In this document: positions 1 to 6,354 of the stretch, in pieces | Numbering within the stretch: the first letter of the stretch is position 1 | How the letters are laid out: each line of letters starts with the position of its first letter | DNA from: Legionellaceae bacterium | Lineage (GTDB): Bacteria > Pseudomonadota > Gammaproteobacteria > Legionellales > Legionellaceae | Assembly: GCA_947473535.1 (NCBI GenBank) | Contig: CANJFK010000049.1 | Location: 1-7,028 of the forward strand | Direction: 5' to 3' | DNA length: 7,028 nucleotides | Notes under the pieces: model-generated | Database searches by the model: none | Seen by the model: the letters and a program-made list of their open reading frames with translations, nothing else | What the model was told of the DNA's origin: nothing | Made by a program: the position numbers and the translations under genes

Positions 1-79
1 GAGCACCGCGACGTCTCGAAGTCTTGGCGCCAGGACTTCGAGACGGCATAAATGCCTCCTCAGCCCGAACGGATCGGGG
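1..79. repeat. Head-to-head pair of REP-like palindromic elements, left copy cut by window edge
   Basis: Bases 12-45 form a near-perfect palindrome: arms CGTCTCGAAGTC (12-23) and GACTTCGAGACG (34-45) around TGGCGCCA, with one mismatched pair (24/33). The right half continues as a second structure: GGCA (45-48... pairing through 49/52) with TGCC (53-56), extended by GAG (40-42) with CTC (59-61) across a 2x2 internal loop. It is followed by CAGCCCGAACGG and a small hairpin CCCGA (64-68)/TCGGG (74-78). Read on the minus strand, bases 23-1 repeat the ACTTCGAGACG start, and GAG (1-3) pairs with CTC (15-17), so this looks like an inverted second copy whose tail is outside the window. The CTTCGAGACG...CTCCTCAGCCCGAACGG pattern resembles a palindromic repeat scattered through many proteobacterial genomes; that likeness is from memory. 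No long T-run follows, so it is not a plain terminator. Confidence 0.7.
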
Positions 80-172
80 TAATTCTGATCAAAACCAAAC
101 AAACTTAGTTTTTTTTATCTAGAGTGCTCAAAAAAAGGTGACGATCCCTCAGGAGGCTGCCCTGATAATGAA

Positions 173-2635
173 CTATATCGCCGCCAGACTCGCTTCTCGA
201 ATGTGTATATCCACAGGCCAAGGCTGTCGGCGCAGCTCATGATCACTGAAATCATCAACCGCAATCGCTCGCTGCCTTGCTAACTCGGCATCTTTTAGCT
301 GCTCAGCCTCGTCATGATTTAGTAAACCGTGAACGGTCGCCTCGTCAATTTGCGCTAACAGAGTAAGTGATTGTAGCACCCCCTCTTTAGCCGCACGCAC
401 GACTTTTTTCTCCAACGAATCAACGGCACAAAGCTTATGAAACGCCTCTTCCAATTGACCTAATGGGCAATTGGCTAATGCTTCATGAAAAGCTAATCGC
501 GTTAAACGCGAGCGGGTTTCGCTCGGTTCAGTTAATAGACGTGCCAATACCGATCCAAGTTTATCCGATGGCTTATGCCGTTGACGGCCAAAAGGTTGTA
601 AGATTATTTTCAATGGAATTCGCGCCCAACGCATTGGAAAATTAGCGATGATGCCTTGAATCGCTAGCTCACACTCGTACAACAATTGCTGACAACTCCA
701 ATCAACGAGCGGCAAATCTGCCATTGGCTCGCCATCCTGATGAAAACGATGCAAAACAGCAGAAGCCAAATATAAATTGCTCAGCACATCCCCTAAGCGA
801 GCAGAAATTTTCTCTTTACGCTTTAGCTGTCCTCCCAACATCATCATTGCAAAATCAGCAAGAAAAGCTAAATTACTGCTATAACGATGTATCAGTTGGT
901 AATAACGGCGCACAGCACCATCCGGCGCCTTCGTCATGCGCGCATCAGTCAATGCAAACAAGATCGATTGAGTCAAATTAGCTAGTGCAAATCCAACATG
1001 CCCCCATATTGCTTGATCAAAACCTTTTAGGTCGCGCGTCCTTAAACTTTCTATTTCAGGAAACACGTAGGGATGGCAACGTATAGCACCTTGTCCAAAT
1101 ATAATTAAACTACGCGATAAAATGTTCGCACCTTCAACCGTAATACTAATAGGTGCCCCTTGATATCCACGCCCTAAATAATTATTTGGACCCAAACAAA
1201 TCCCTTTACCGCCGTGAATATCCATCGCATCAATAGCAACTTGACGAGAACGTTCGGTCGTATGGTATTTTAATATGGCGCCAGCGACCGATGGTTTCGC
1301 GCCCCGATCAATGGCCGCCACAGTCATTGTTAACGCAGCATCAATGACATAGGTGTTACTGGCAATTCTCGCCAATGGTTCCTCTATCCCTTCAAATTTT
1401 GCAATGGGTTGATTAAATTGTTTACGCACTCGAGCATAAGCACCACTGGCCAACGCCAGTGCCTGCACACCACCTGACGCACTCGAAGGTAGGGAGATTG
1501 CGCGTCCTGCACTTAAACACTCCATCAGCATGCGCCAACCTGAACCCGCCATTGCGATGCCACCAATCAAACAATCGATGGGTACAAAAACATCATTACC
1601 TTGTGTTGGTCCATTAAGAAACGCGGTATTCAGTGGAAAGTGACGACGACCTTTAATCACACCCGGTGTTGCTGCCGGAATTAAAGCGCAACAAATACCT
1701 ACATCATGCCCTTTACCTAACAGATTTTCAGGATCAAATAATCTAAAGGCCAAACCAATAATAGTTGCTACAGGACACAACGTAATATAGCGCTTATCCC
1801 ACGTTAAACGCATGCCTAAAATGTCTTGGCCATTCACTTTTTGCCGACAAACAATGCCCTGATCAGGAATGGACGCCGCATCAGAACCCGCATTAGGCCC
1901 GGTTAGAGCAAAACAAGGAATATCTATCCCTTTTGCCAATCGCGGTAAATAATAATTTTTTTGTTCCTCTGTTCCGTATTTTAAGAGCAGCTCAGCGGGG
2001 CCTAGCGAATTAGGTACCGAAACCGTTGTTGCAGCACTGACTGAACGGCTATAAAGTTTAACTAAAATCGACATTTGTGCGGTTGCCGAAAACGCGAGCC
2101 CACCATATCGTTTAGGAATAATCATCCCCAAGAAACCTTGCTCTTTAATATACGTCCAAACCTCGGGCGGTAAATCGGTACGATTATGCGTAATGTCCCA
2201 ATCGTCCAACATGCGACAAAGCGTATTCACAGGACCTGCTAAAAACGCACTTTCTTCCGATGTTAGAGGAATAGTCGACGCGTTTCTTAATACCTCAAAA
2301 TCGGGTGCTCCGCTAAATAAATCGCCTTCCCACGTCACCGTACCCGCTTCCAATGCTTCGCGCTCAGTCGCTGACATGGTGGGCATCGCCTGCTTAACCA
2401 TCGACATTAAATGGCGTGATAATAATTGCCGACGCAGTGGCTTTATCGACCCAATAACCAACCAACTGAACGCCAGCCATAATCCTATTTGAACCAGAAT
2501 ACCGGGCGAGGCATAAAGCATAACGAGTGATGCCACGACAGAAAAACTAATCGTCCAGATGGCGATGGAGGCCTGTTTGATCATTAATAGACCTACGGCG
2601 CTTAATACAGCAATAACAATCAGGGTGTGTAACAT
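173..2635 (-). CDS. fadE: Acyl-CoA dehydrogenase, FadE type
   Basis: Flavin-dependent enzyme that oxidises acyl-CoA to trans-2-enoyl-CoA, the first step of fatty-acid beta-oxidation, with electrons passed toward the respiratory chain. The 820-residue product is close to the length of E. coli FadE (about 814) and colinear with it. Residues 2-63 form two or three hydrophobic segments, so it is probably held at the inner membrane. WEGDLF (102-107), the flavin/substrate-region motifs FALTGPNAGSDA (242-253) and MRLTWDKRYITL (275-286), GRRHFPLN (329-336), GWRML (366-370), IDAMDIHGGKGI (468-479) and FGQGAIRCHPY (513-523) are all present. E501 in TVEGANILSR aligns with the usual catalytic glutamate. 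Residues from about 530 match the FadE-specific C-terminal region (DUF1974 type). I chose the ATG at 2635 over a TTG one codon upstream because a GGAG lies 6 nt before the ATG. The ATG overlaps the hydrolase stop by one base. It is the last gene of the operon and appears intact. Confidence 0.95.
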   Translation of the reverse strand: MLHTLIVIAVLSAVGLLMIKQASIAIWTISFSVVASLVMLYASPGILVQIGLWLAFSWLVIGSIKPLRRQLLSRHLMSMVKQAMPTMSATEREALEAGTVTWEGDLFSGAPDFEVLRNASTIPLTSEESAFLAGPVNTLCRMLDDWDITHNRTDLPPEVWTYIKEQGFLGMIIPKRYGGLAFSATAQMSILVKLYSRSVSAATTVSVPNSLGPAELLLKYGTEEQKNYYLPRLAKGIDIPCFALTGPNAGSDAASIPDQGIVCRQKVNGQDILGMRLTWDKRYITLCPVATIIGLAFRLFDPENLLGKGHDVGICCALIPAATPGVIKGRRHFPLNTAFLNGPTQGNDVFVPIDCLIGGIAMAGSGWRMLMECLSAGRAISLPSSASGGVQALALASGAYARVRKQFNQPIAKFEGIEEPLARIASNTYVIDAALTMTVAAIDRGAKPSVAGAILKYHTTERSRQVAIDAMDIHGGKGICLGPNNYLGRGYQGAPISITVEGANILSRSLIIFGQGAIRCHPYVFPEIESLRTRDLKGFDQAIWGHVGFALANLTQSILFALTDARMTKAPDGAVRRYYQLIHRYSSNLAFLADFAMMMLGGQLKRKEKISARLGDVLSNLYLASAVLHRFHQDGEPMADLPLVDWSCQQLLYECELAIQGIIANFPMRWARIPLKIILQPFGRQRHKPSDKLGSVLARLLTEPSETRSRLTRLAFHEALANCPLGQLEEAFHKLCAVDSLEKKVVRAAKEGVLQSLTLLAQIDEATVHGLLNHDEAEQLKDAELARQRAIAVDDFSDHELRRQPWPVDIHIREASLAAI

Positions 2636-3456
2636 CAACTTCTCCGTTTAGGATCGTGACCGACACGATCCTTACTTAAGGCATCTACCGCCTGCACAAT
2701 CAATTCTGCTGCGGCATGGGGATGTTCCATAGGAAACATATGCGTACCATTTATTGCATAATTTACGATACCGTAATGCTTTTTCATATAGCGCAGATCG
2801 AATCGGTCAATAACCGTACTCTGACGACCATAAATCAACGCGGCAGGCCGGTGTAACTTCCCTTCATGTTGATGCAGCACATGGGGAATGGTGCGATAAA
2901 TTTGATACTCAATATCCGAATCAAATCGCAGTTCATAACCATGGTCAATCTTTTGTAACCCGTAGTCAATATAATCATTCAAACAAGCCTCAGTAAATGA
3001 TTTAAACAGCGTTTTACTTTTCAAATAAGACAAAACCTCCTCTCGATTCTGCCAATGCTGCTGTCTTCCACGTGTACGAGACGCAGGCGTCAGGCGATCA
3101 ATTACACCCAAGGATTTAGATAGACGAATAATATTCGATTTAATCTGACCTAGGATTGGTGAATCCAATAGAATCACAAACTTAAATAATGCAGGTTGCT
3201 CGATGGCCGCAAGCAAACTTAAGACCCCACCCAACGAGTGTCCGACAGCAATAACTGGTTTTGACGCTTGCGATTGAACGCTTGAAATAATCTCATCAAC
3301 CAAAAAATGCCAATTTTCAGTCACCGGAAAATGCACATCATGGCCGATGCGATCGATATAACAACAATCGAAACGTCCCTGCAATGGTTGTAGTAACTGC
3401 CTATAACAAGGTGATGGAAACCCATTCCCATGCGCAAAATGCAATATCTCTCTCAT
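2635..3456 (-). CDS. Alpha/beta hydrolase of unknown substrate
   Basis: A 273-residue single-domain alpha/beta hydrolase without a signal peptide, so probably cytoplasmic. HGNGFP (9-14) follows the first strand and fits the oxyanion-hole loop. VGHSLGG (71-77) is the nucleophile elbow with Ser74. GTHMFPMEHP (237-246) supplies the catalytic histidine, H239. The third triad member is less clear: the loop after strand 7 reads YGRQSTVID, without an acid at the usual early position, leaving D217 or D98 (in LLDSP, after strand 6) as candidates. Residues 120-200 form a helical, basic lid-like insert. The start ATG overlaps the upstream gene's TGA as ATGA and has no strong Shine-Dalgarno sequence, which suggests translational coupling. 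The gene ends in TGATG with fadE. Family members include esterases, lipases, thioesterases and haloperoxidase-like enzymes. A role on an acyl ester or acyl thioester related to FadE is inferred from the operon, not from sequence. Confidence 0.85.
   Translation of the reverse strand: MREILHFAHGNGFPSPCYRQLLQPLQGRFDCCYIDRIGHDVHFPVTENWHFLVDEIISSVQSQASKPVIAVGHSLGGVLSLLAAIEQPALFKFVILLDSPILGQIKSNIIRLSKSLGVIDRLTPASRTRGRQQHWQNREEVLSYLKSKTLFKSFTEACLNDYIDYGLQKIDHGYELRFDSDIEYQIYRTIPHVLHQHEGKLHRPAALIYGRQSTVIDRFDLRYMKKHYGIVNYAINGTHMFPMEHPHAAAELIVQAVDALSKDRVGHDPKRRS
2636..2646 (-). promoter_or_regulatory. Ribosome binding site that sets the fadE start
   Basis: On the minus strand CGGAGAAGTTG precedes ATG. 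GGAG occupies 2645-2642, leaving 6 nt to the ATG at 2635 but only 3 nt to the in-frame TTG at 2638. The spacing favours ATG. The site lies inside the last codons of the hydrolase gene, so fadE has its own initiation signal in addition to coupling. Confidence 0.7.
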
Positions 3457-4328
3457 GCAAGCACCATTTTTTTACTTACGCGTTTTACAGCCAAGGCAGC
3501 ATAACTAAAATAGGCCGCAAGCAAACCAACGTAAAAAAATACTATTCCTGCAATCACAACATTCATCGAGAGGAGCATAAATAGCGTTGCAAACTGCGGC
3601 GTAGACGCCACCAAAAGCATACGACTAGCTTCTTTAAAGTTAAGATCGAACTTCAGAACAACATGAGAAAAAACCTGACCAAGAAACACAAAAACAATCA
3701 TAAGCGTGAAAAATAACCCGAAAAAAAACAAGGCCAAAAAAGGATATACAAGGCATATTAATATCCATTTTAACCTCACAATATGATTGAGCGCCATCCA
3801 TTCGTCACCGACAAATACTTCGTTGTCTCCTTTGTCAAACGAGTACGAGTGAACTGAACTGCCCACCGATATCGGTGAACTCGATAAAAACAAATGAAAT
3901 GTTGGAGGACGAGAATAAAGTTTATGTTTGGTCACTAAAAGTGAGAGCGTAGGATAAGCCTTATATAGTTCTTCAGCCTTCCCCGTGGCATCAAGGATGA
4001 CGACCACTTCACCGAGGGGATTTTTAATCAAATAAGGCGTCGGCTTATCAAATAACACCTGACCATTCTGTATATATAGCGGTGGAAGCTGCTTGAACGG
4101 CAACAACAATTGCGCTTCAATATAATGATTAAAATCGATAATAATACGCACTGATAATGGAATGACCGTAACGCTTATCATTAACAAAAAATAGAGAAAA
4201 CCAAAACCACGCCAACGTTTGGCCACATCCACATACAATCGGCTTGAATAAAACGCTAAGTATAACGCCTGCCAGAGTCGATAGATGGGCGCTCCTGCGA
4301 GACTAGCTTGTTGTTGTTTCTTAACCAT
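3453..4328 (-). CDS. DUF1189-like inner membrane protein
   Basis: A 291-residue membrane protein of unknown function. An N-terminal cytoplasmic stretch with FYSSRLYVDVAKRWRGFGF (about 26-44) leads into one membrane segment at about 43-64. A polar domain of roughly 120 residues (65-185) follows, probably periplasmic, with short hydrophobic strands (VVVILDATG, 108-116). Then comes a C-terminal bundle: a long hydrophobic run at about 187-218, further segments near 236-254 and 256-281, and a basic tail (VKRVSKKMVLA). The pattern of 'FY.d.AkrW.G.Gf.y' before TM1, an extracytoplasmic domain and clustered C-terminal helices matches what I recall of the DUF1189 family; I assign it by this resemblance only. 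It is first in the operon and overlaps the hydrolase by four bases (ATGA). Upstream signals are modest: only a GAG six bases before the ATG. Family knowledge gives no defined reaction. Confidence 0.7.
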   Translation of the reverse strand: MVKKQQQASLAGAPIYRLWQALYLAFYSSRLYVDVAKRWRGFGFLYFLLMISVTVIPLSVRIIIDFNHYIEAQLLLPFKQLPPLYIQNGQVLFDKPTPYLIKNPLGEVVVILDATGKAEELYKAYPTLSLLVTKHKLYSRPPTFHLFLSSSPISVGSSVHSYSFDKGDNEVFVGDEWMALNHIVRLKWILICLVYPFLALFFFGLFFTLMIVFVFLGQVFSHVVLKFDLNFKEASRMLLVASTPQFATLFMLLSMNVVIAGIVFFYVGLLAAYFSYAALAVKRVSKKMVLA

Positions 4329-4346
4329 TTTTGACTCGATTTCAAC

Positions 4347-4377
4347 ATTATGTGGTTACCCCACGTCACACTGCCAT
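4347..4377 (-). promoter_or_regulatory. Weak candidate promoter for the DUF1189-hydrolase-fadE operon
   Basis: Read on the minus strand, CATAAT (4352-4347) matches five of six bases of the -10 consensus. ATGGCA (4377-4372) matches four of six bases of the -35 consensus, but with a long 19-bp spacer. The implied leader would be short, about a dozen bases. The -35 candidate lies inside the left direct-repeat copy (4355-4378). This is the best site I can see upstream of the operon, not a strong promoter. Confidence 0.25.
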
Positions 4378-4546
4378 TAAGTTAAGAACTTGTAGCCTGG
4401 ATGTAGCGGAGCGGAATCCGGGATCAGTGGCACCGACTTCCCGGATTCCGCTCCGCTACATCCAGGCTACGTTCCGATGTATAGCGCAGCTCTCATCAGT
4501 AACCTGCCTTAACTTAATGACAGTGACCCCACGCCACACTGCCATT
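4355..4546. repeat. Nested intergenic repeat element (MITE-like)
   Basis: The element fills most of the divergent intergenic region. Direct repeats at 4355-4378 and 4523-4546 agree at 22 of 24 positions (core ACCCCACG[T/C]CACACTGCCATT). An outer inverted repeat pairs CACTGCCATTAAGTTAAG (4369-4386) with CTTAACTTAATGACAGTG (4508-4525), 17 of 18 matching, bounding 157 bp. The outer inverted repeat shares CACTGCCATT with the direct repeats, so the CACTG[C/T]CATT motif occurs three times: plus, minus, plus. Inside sits the perfect 32-bp-arm hairpin described separately. There is no transposase and no ORF of substance, so if mobile it is non-autonomous. The overlapping direct and inverted repeats suggest several insertions or a duplicated terminus rather than a simple target-site duplication. 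Confidence 0.7.
4392..4470. repeat. Perfect inverted repeat with 32-bp arms (REP-type hairpin)
   Basis: Arms at 4392-4423 and 4439-4470 are perfectly complementary over 32 bp, around a 15-nt loop (4424-4438). The left arm starts GTAGCCTGGATGTAGCGG and ends AATCCGGGA. The core GGATGTAGCG...GGAATCCGGG resembles REP-like palindromes seen between genes in many gammaproteobacteria; this is recalled, not searched. If transcribed from either side it would fold into a very stable hairpin. There is no T-run on either flank, so a plain rho-independent terminator is unlikely. It lies between two divergent operons, upstream of both, which is less usual than a 3' location for such repeats. Confidence 0.9.
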
Positions 4547-4568
4547 TGGAATCATTCTACTGTAAAAT
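4539..4568 (+). promoter_or_regulatory. Candidate promoter for gatCAB
   Basis: TAAAAT (4563-4568) matches the -10 consensus at five of six positions. CTGCCA (4539-4544) matches the -35 consensus at four of six, with an 18-bp spacer. Transcription would start near 4575, leaving a leader of about 37 nt before the gatC ATG. The -35 hexamer is part of the right direct-repeat copy (4523-4546). A second -10-like TGTAAT at 4577-4582 has no good -35 partner. Sequence match only. Confidence 0.4.
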
Positions 4569-4611
4569 AGTTTAACTGTAATGCGAATTACTTAGTTACC
4601 GGGAATCAATC

Positions 4612-4902
4612 ATGTCCACTACAGAAAATGAATTAAAAAAAATAGCCGCACTCGCTTTTCTTGATACTCACAGCGCACCGCACTTACTCGATGATGTGCG
4701 AGCCATGATGAATTACATTGAACAACTTCGACAAATTGATACCACGGATATTACACCGCTCCTTCATCCCCTAGATTTGCACCAGCGTCTGCGGGCGGAT
4801 GAAGTCTGCGATGAAAGTCATGCCGCAGAATTGGCAAAAATAGCACCTTTATTTGCCAATCATCTGTACTTGGTTCCCAAAGTTATCGACACGGGTAAAT
4901 AA
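4612..4902 (+). CDS. gatC: Aspartyl/glutamyl-tRNA amidotransferase subunit C
   Basis: GatC is the small subunit of the GatCAB amidotransferase; it wraps around GatA and GatB and stabilises the complex. The product has 96 residues, the usual length. Recognisable features are the N-terminal helix (ELKKIAALAFLD, 7-18), the central helix with MMNYIEQLRQIDTTDI (about 32-47) ahead of TPLLHPL, LRADEV (60-65), and the C-terminal IAPLFANHLYLVPKVI (77-92), which corresponds to the family's 'NAP...f.VPkvi' tail with Ile in place of the usual Asn. The ATG at 4612 is preceded by GGGAA (4601-4605), a modest ribosome site about 7 nt upstream. The TAA stop directly abuts the gatA ATG. It is the first gene of the gatCAB operon. 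Confidence 0.93.
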   Translation: MSTTENELKKIAALAFLDTHSAPHLLDDVRAMMNYIEQLRQIDTTDITPLLHPLDLHQRLRADEVCDESHAAELAKIAPLFANHLYLVPKVIDTGK

Positions 4903-6354
4903 ATGCATACTCAATCATTAAACGATTTAATTCAGGCGCTTAAACATAAAAAAATATCCAGTGCCGAGCTAACCGCACATTATTTCAGCCGAATAAAGTC
5001 AGCTAAAACATTGAATGCGTTCGTCAACCTCGATGAACAACACGCGATGATCGCAGCGGGTCAGGCTGATTTATTACTTAAAAGCGGCGATGCCAAACTG
5101 TTAACAGGTATTCCGATGGCGCACAAAGATATTTTTTGCACCAATGCAATGCCTACAACGTGCGGTTCAAAAATGTTGGAACATTTTCACTCGCCCTATG
5201 AAGCAACCATCGTAAAGCGACTGGCTGATCAGGGCGCTATTATGCTCGGCAAAACCAATATGGATGAGTTTGCCATGGGTTCTGCTAATGAAAACAGTTA
5301 TTTTGGTCCAGTAAAAAACCCATGGAATCATGAGTGCACGCCAGGCGGCTCGTCGGGTGGTTCTGCTGCAAGCGTGGCGGCACGACTTGTCCCTTTTGCG
5401 ACAGGCTCAGATACTGGTGGCTCCATCAGACAACCCGCCGCGTTTTGCGGTATTTCGGGGATCAAACCCACGTACGGTCTAATATCCAGATTTGGTATGA
5501 TTGCTTATGCATCCAGTCTTGATCAAGCAGGTCCAATGGCACATAGTGCTGAAGACCTCGCTATCATCCTGCAGGCTATGGCGGGTTTTGATGAAAACGA
5601 TTCAACCTCCGCCAATAAACCGATCCCCCATTACACGTCCGGTTTGAACAAACCCATCAAATCAACTCGCATCGGATTACCACGTTGTTTTTTCCGTCCT
5701 GAAGTAGCCATCGACATTCAACACGCGATTCATGCAGCGGTTAAATTATTTGAGCAAGCGGGGGCTGAAATTGTCGAAATTGACCTACCATTACAACCAT
5801 TATGGGTTCCCTGCTATTACGTTATCGCCTGCGCTGAAGCCTCATCCAATTTATCACGCTATGATGGCATTCGTTTTGGCCATCGAACAGAAACGGCCGA
5901 GAATCTGCGTGACCTTATCACTAATTCACGCAGCGAAGGATTTGGGATAGAAGTCAAACGCCGTATCCTCACTGGTACCTATGTATTATCATCGGGCTAT
6001 TTCGATGATTATTACGTACAAGCTCAAAAAATAAGGCGTATGATTCAAAACGAATTATGCCTAGCATTCACTGACATCGATATCATACTAGGCCCCACAA
6101 CCCCAACGACCGCGTTTAAATTAGGGGAAAAAGTCGCTGATCCAACACAACTTTATTTGGCTGATGTGTTCACGGTCGCCGCGAATTTAGCGGGTTTACC
6201 TGCACTATCAATACCTGCAGGGCTTAGCAGCGATGGATTGCCCATCGGCATGCAATTAATGGGCAACCATTTTAGTGAATCACTGTTATTGAATATGGCA
6301 CATAGTTATCAACAGTCGACAGATTGGCATTTAAAGTCAAGGGGTGATGTATGA
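4903..6354 (+). CDS. gatA: Aspartyl/glutamyl-tRNA amidotransferase subunit A (glutaminase)
   Basis: GatA hydrolyses glutamine and supplies ammonia, through a tunnel, to GatB for amidation of misacylated Glu-tRNA(Gln) or Asp-tRNA(Asn). The 483 residues form a full-length amidase-signature enzyme. The Ser-cisSer-Lys triad is intact: K75 in GIPMAHKD, cis-Ser150 in [10 protein letters not shown], and nucleophile Ser174 in [11 protein letters not shown]. With a constant offset of four from the S. aureus numbering I recall (K79, S154, S178), the glutamine-binding Arg and Asp fall at R354 and D421, and both residues are present. The C-terminal region [12 protein letters not shown]...[10 protein letters not shown] (429-453) is typical. 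The start codon follows the gatC stop with no gap and has only a weak ribosome site, so coupled translation is likely. The stop overlaps the gatB start as ATGA. Confidence 0.96.
   Translation: MHTQSLNDLIQALKHKKISSAELTAHYFSRIKSAKTLNAFVNLDEQHAMIAAGQADLLLKSGDAKLLTGIPMAHKDIFCTNAMPTTCGSKMLEHFHSPYEATIVKRLADQGAIMLGKTNMDEFAMGSANENSYFGPVKNPWNHECTPGGSSGGSAASVAARLVPFATGSDTGGSIRQPAAFCGISGIKPTYGLISRFGMIAYASSLDQAGPMAHSAEDLAIILQAMAGFDENDSTSANKPIPHYTSGLNKPIKSTRIGLPRCFFRPEVAIDIQHAIHAAVKLFEQAGAEIVEIDLPLQPLWVPCYYVIACAEASSNLSRYDGIRFGHRTETAENLRDLITNSRSEGFGIEVKRRILTGTYVLSSGYFDDYYVQAQKIRRMIQNELCLAFTDIDIILGPTTPTTAFKLGEKVADPTQLYLADVFTVAANLAGLPALSIPAGLSSDGLPIGMQLMGNHFSESLLLNMAHSYQQSTDWHLKSRGDV
6339..6350 (+). promoter_or_regulatory. 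Ribosome binding site of gatB
   Basis: AAGGGGT at 6339-6345 resembles the Shine-Dalgarno sequence, and the GGGG ends 6 nt before the ATG at 6351. It lies within the last codons of gatA and supports ATG at 6351, whose product begins [12 protein letters not shown] as expected for GatB. Confidence 0.7.

Noticed and set aside
101..118. Plus-strand AAAC-TTA-GTTT hairpin leading into an eight-T run, as a terminator for a gene left of the window.
   Set aside because: The stem is four AT-rich pairs with no GC core, and no plus-strand gene is visible to the left.
1..129. GAGCAC at 1-6 and GTGCTC at 124-129 as terminal inverted repeats of a 129-bp element.
   Set aside because: Six bases can match by chance, and bases 1-6 are better explained as part of the left REP-like hairpin.
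130..165. Possible fadE terminator: on the minus strand a TCAGG/CCTGA hairpin (165-149) followed by seven Ts (136-130).
   Set aside because: The stem is only 5 bp with a 7-nt loop, and 12 nt separate it from the T-run, so it does not have the shape of an intrinsic terminator.
151..170. AGGAGG followed by ATG at 168 on the plus strand, as the start of a small gene.
   Set aside because: The spacing is long (11 nt), and the frame is antisense to the 3' end of fadE with no supporting coding pattern.
4392..4470. The 32-bp-arm hairpin as a bidirectional transcription terminator.
   Set aside because: It has no T-run on either side and lies upstream of both flanking operons, where no transcript is expected to end.
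4331..4570. Open frame of 79 codons on the plus strand across the intergenic repeats.
   Set aside because: It runs straight through the palindromes, has no ribosome site, and its translation shows no protein-like pattern.
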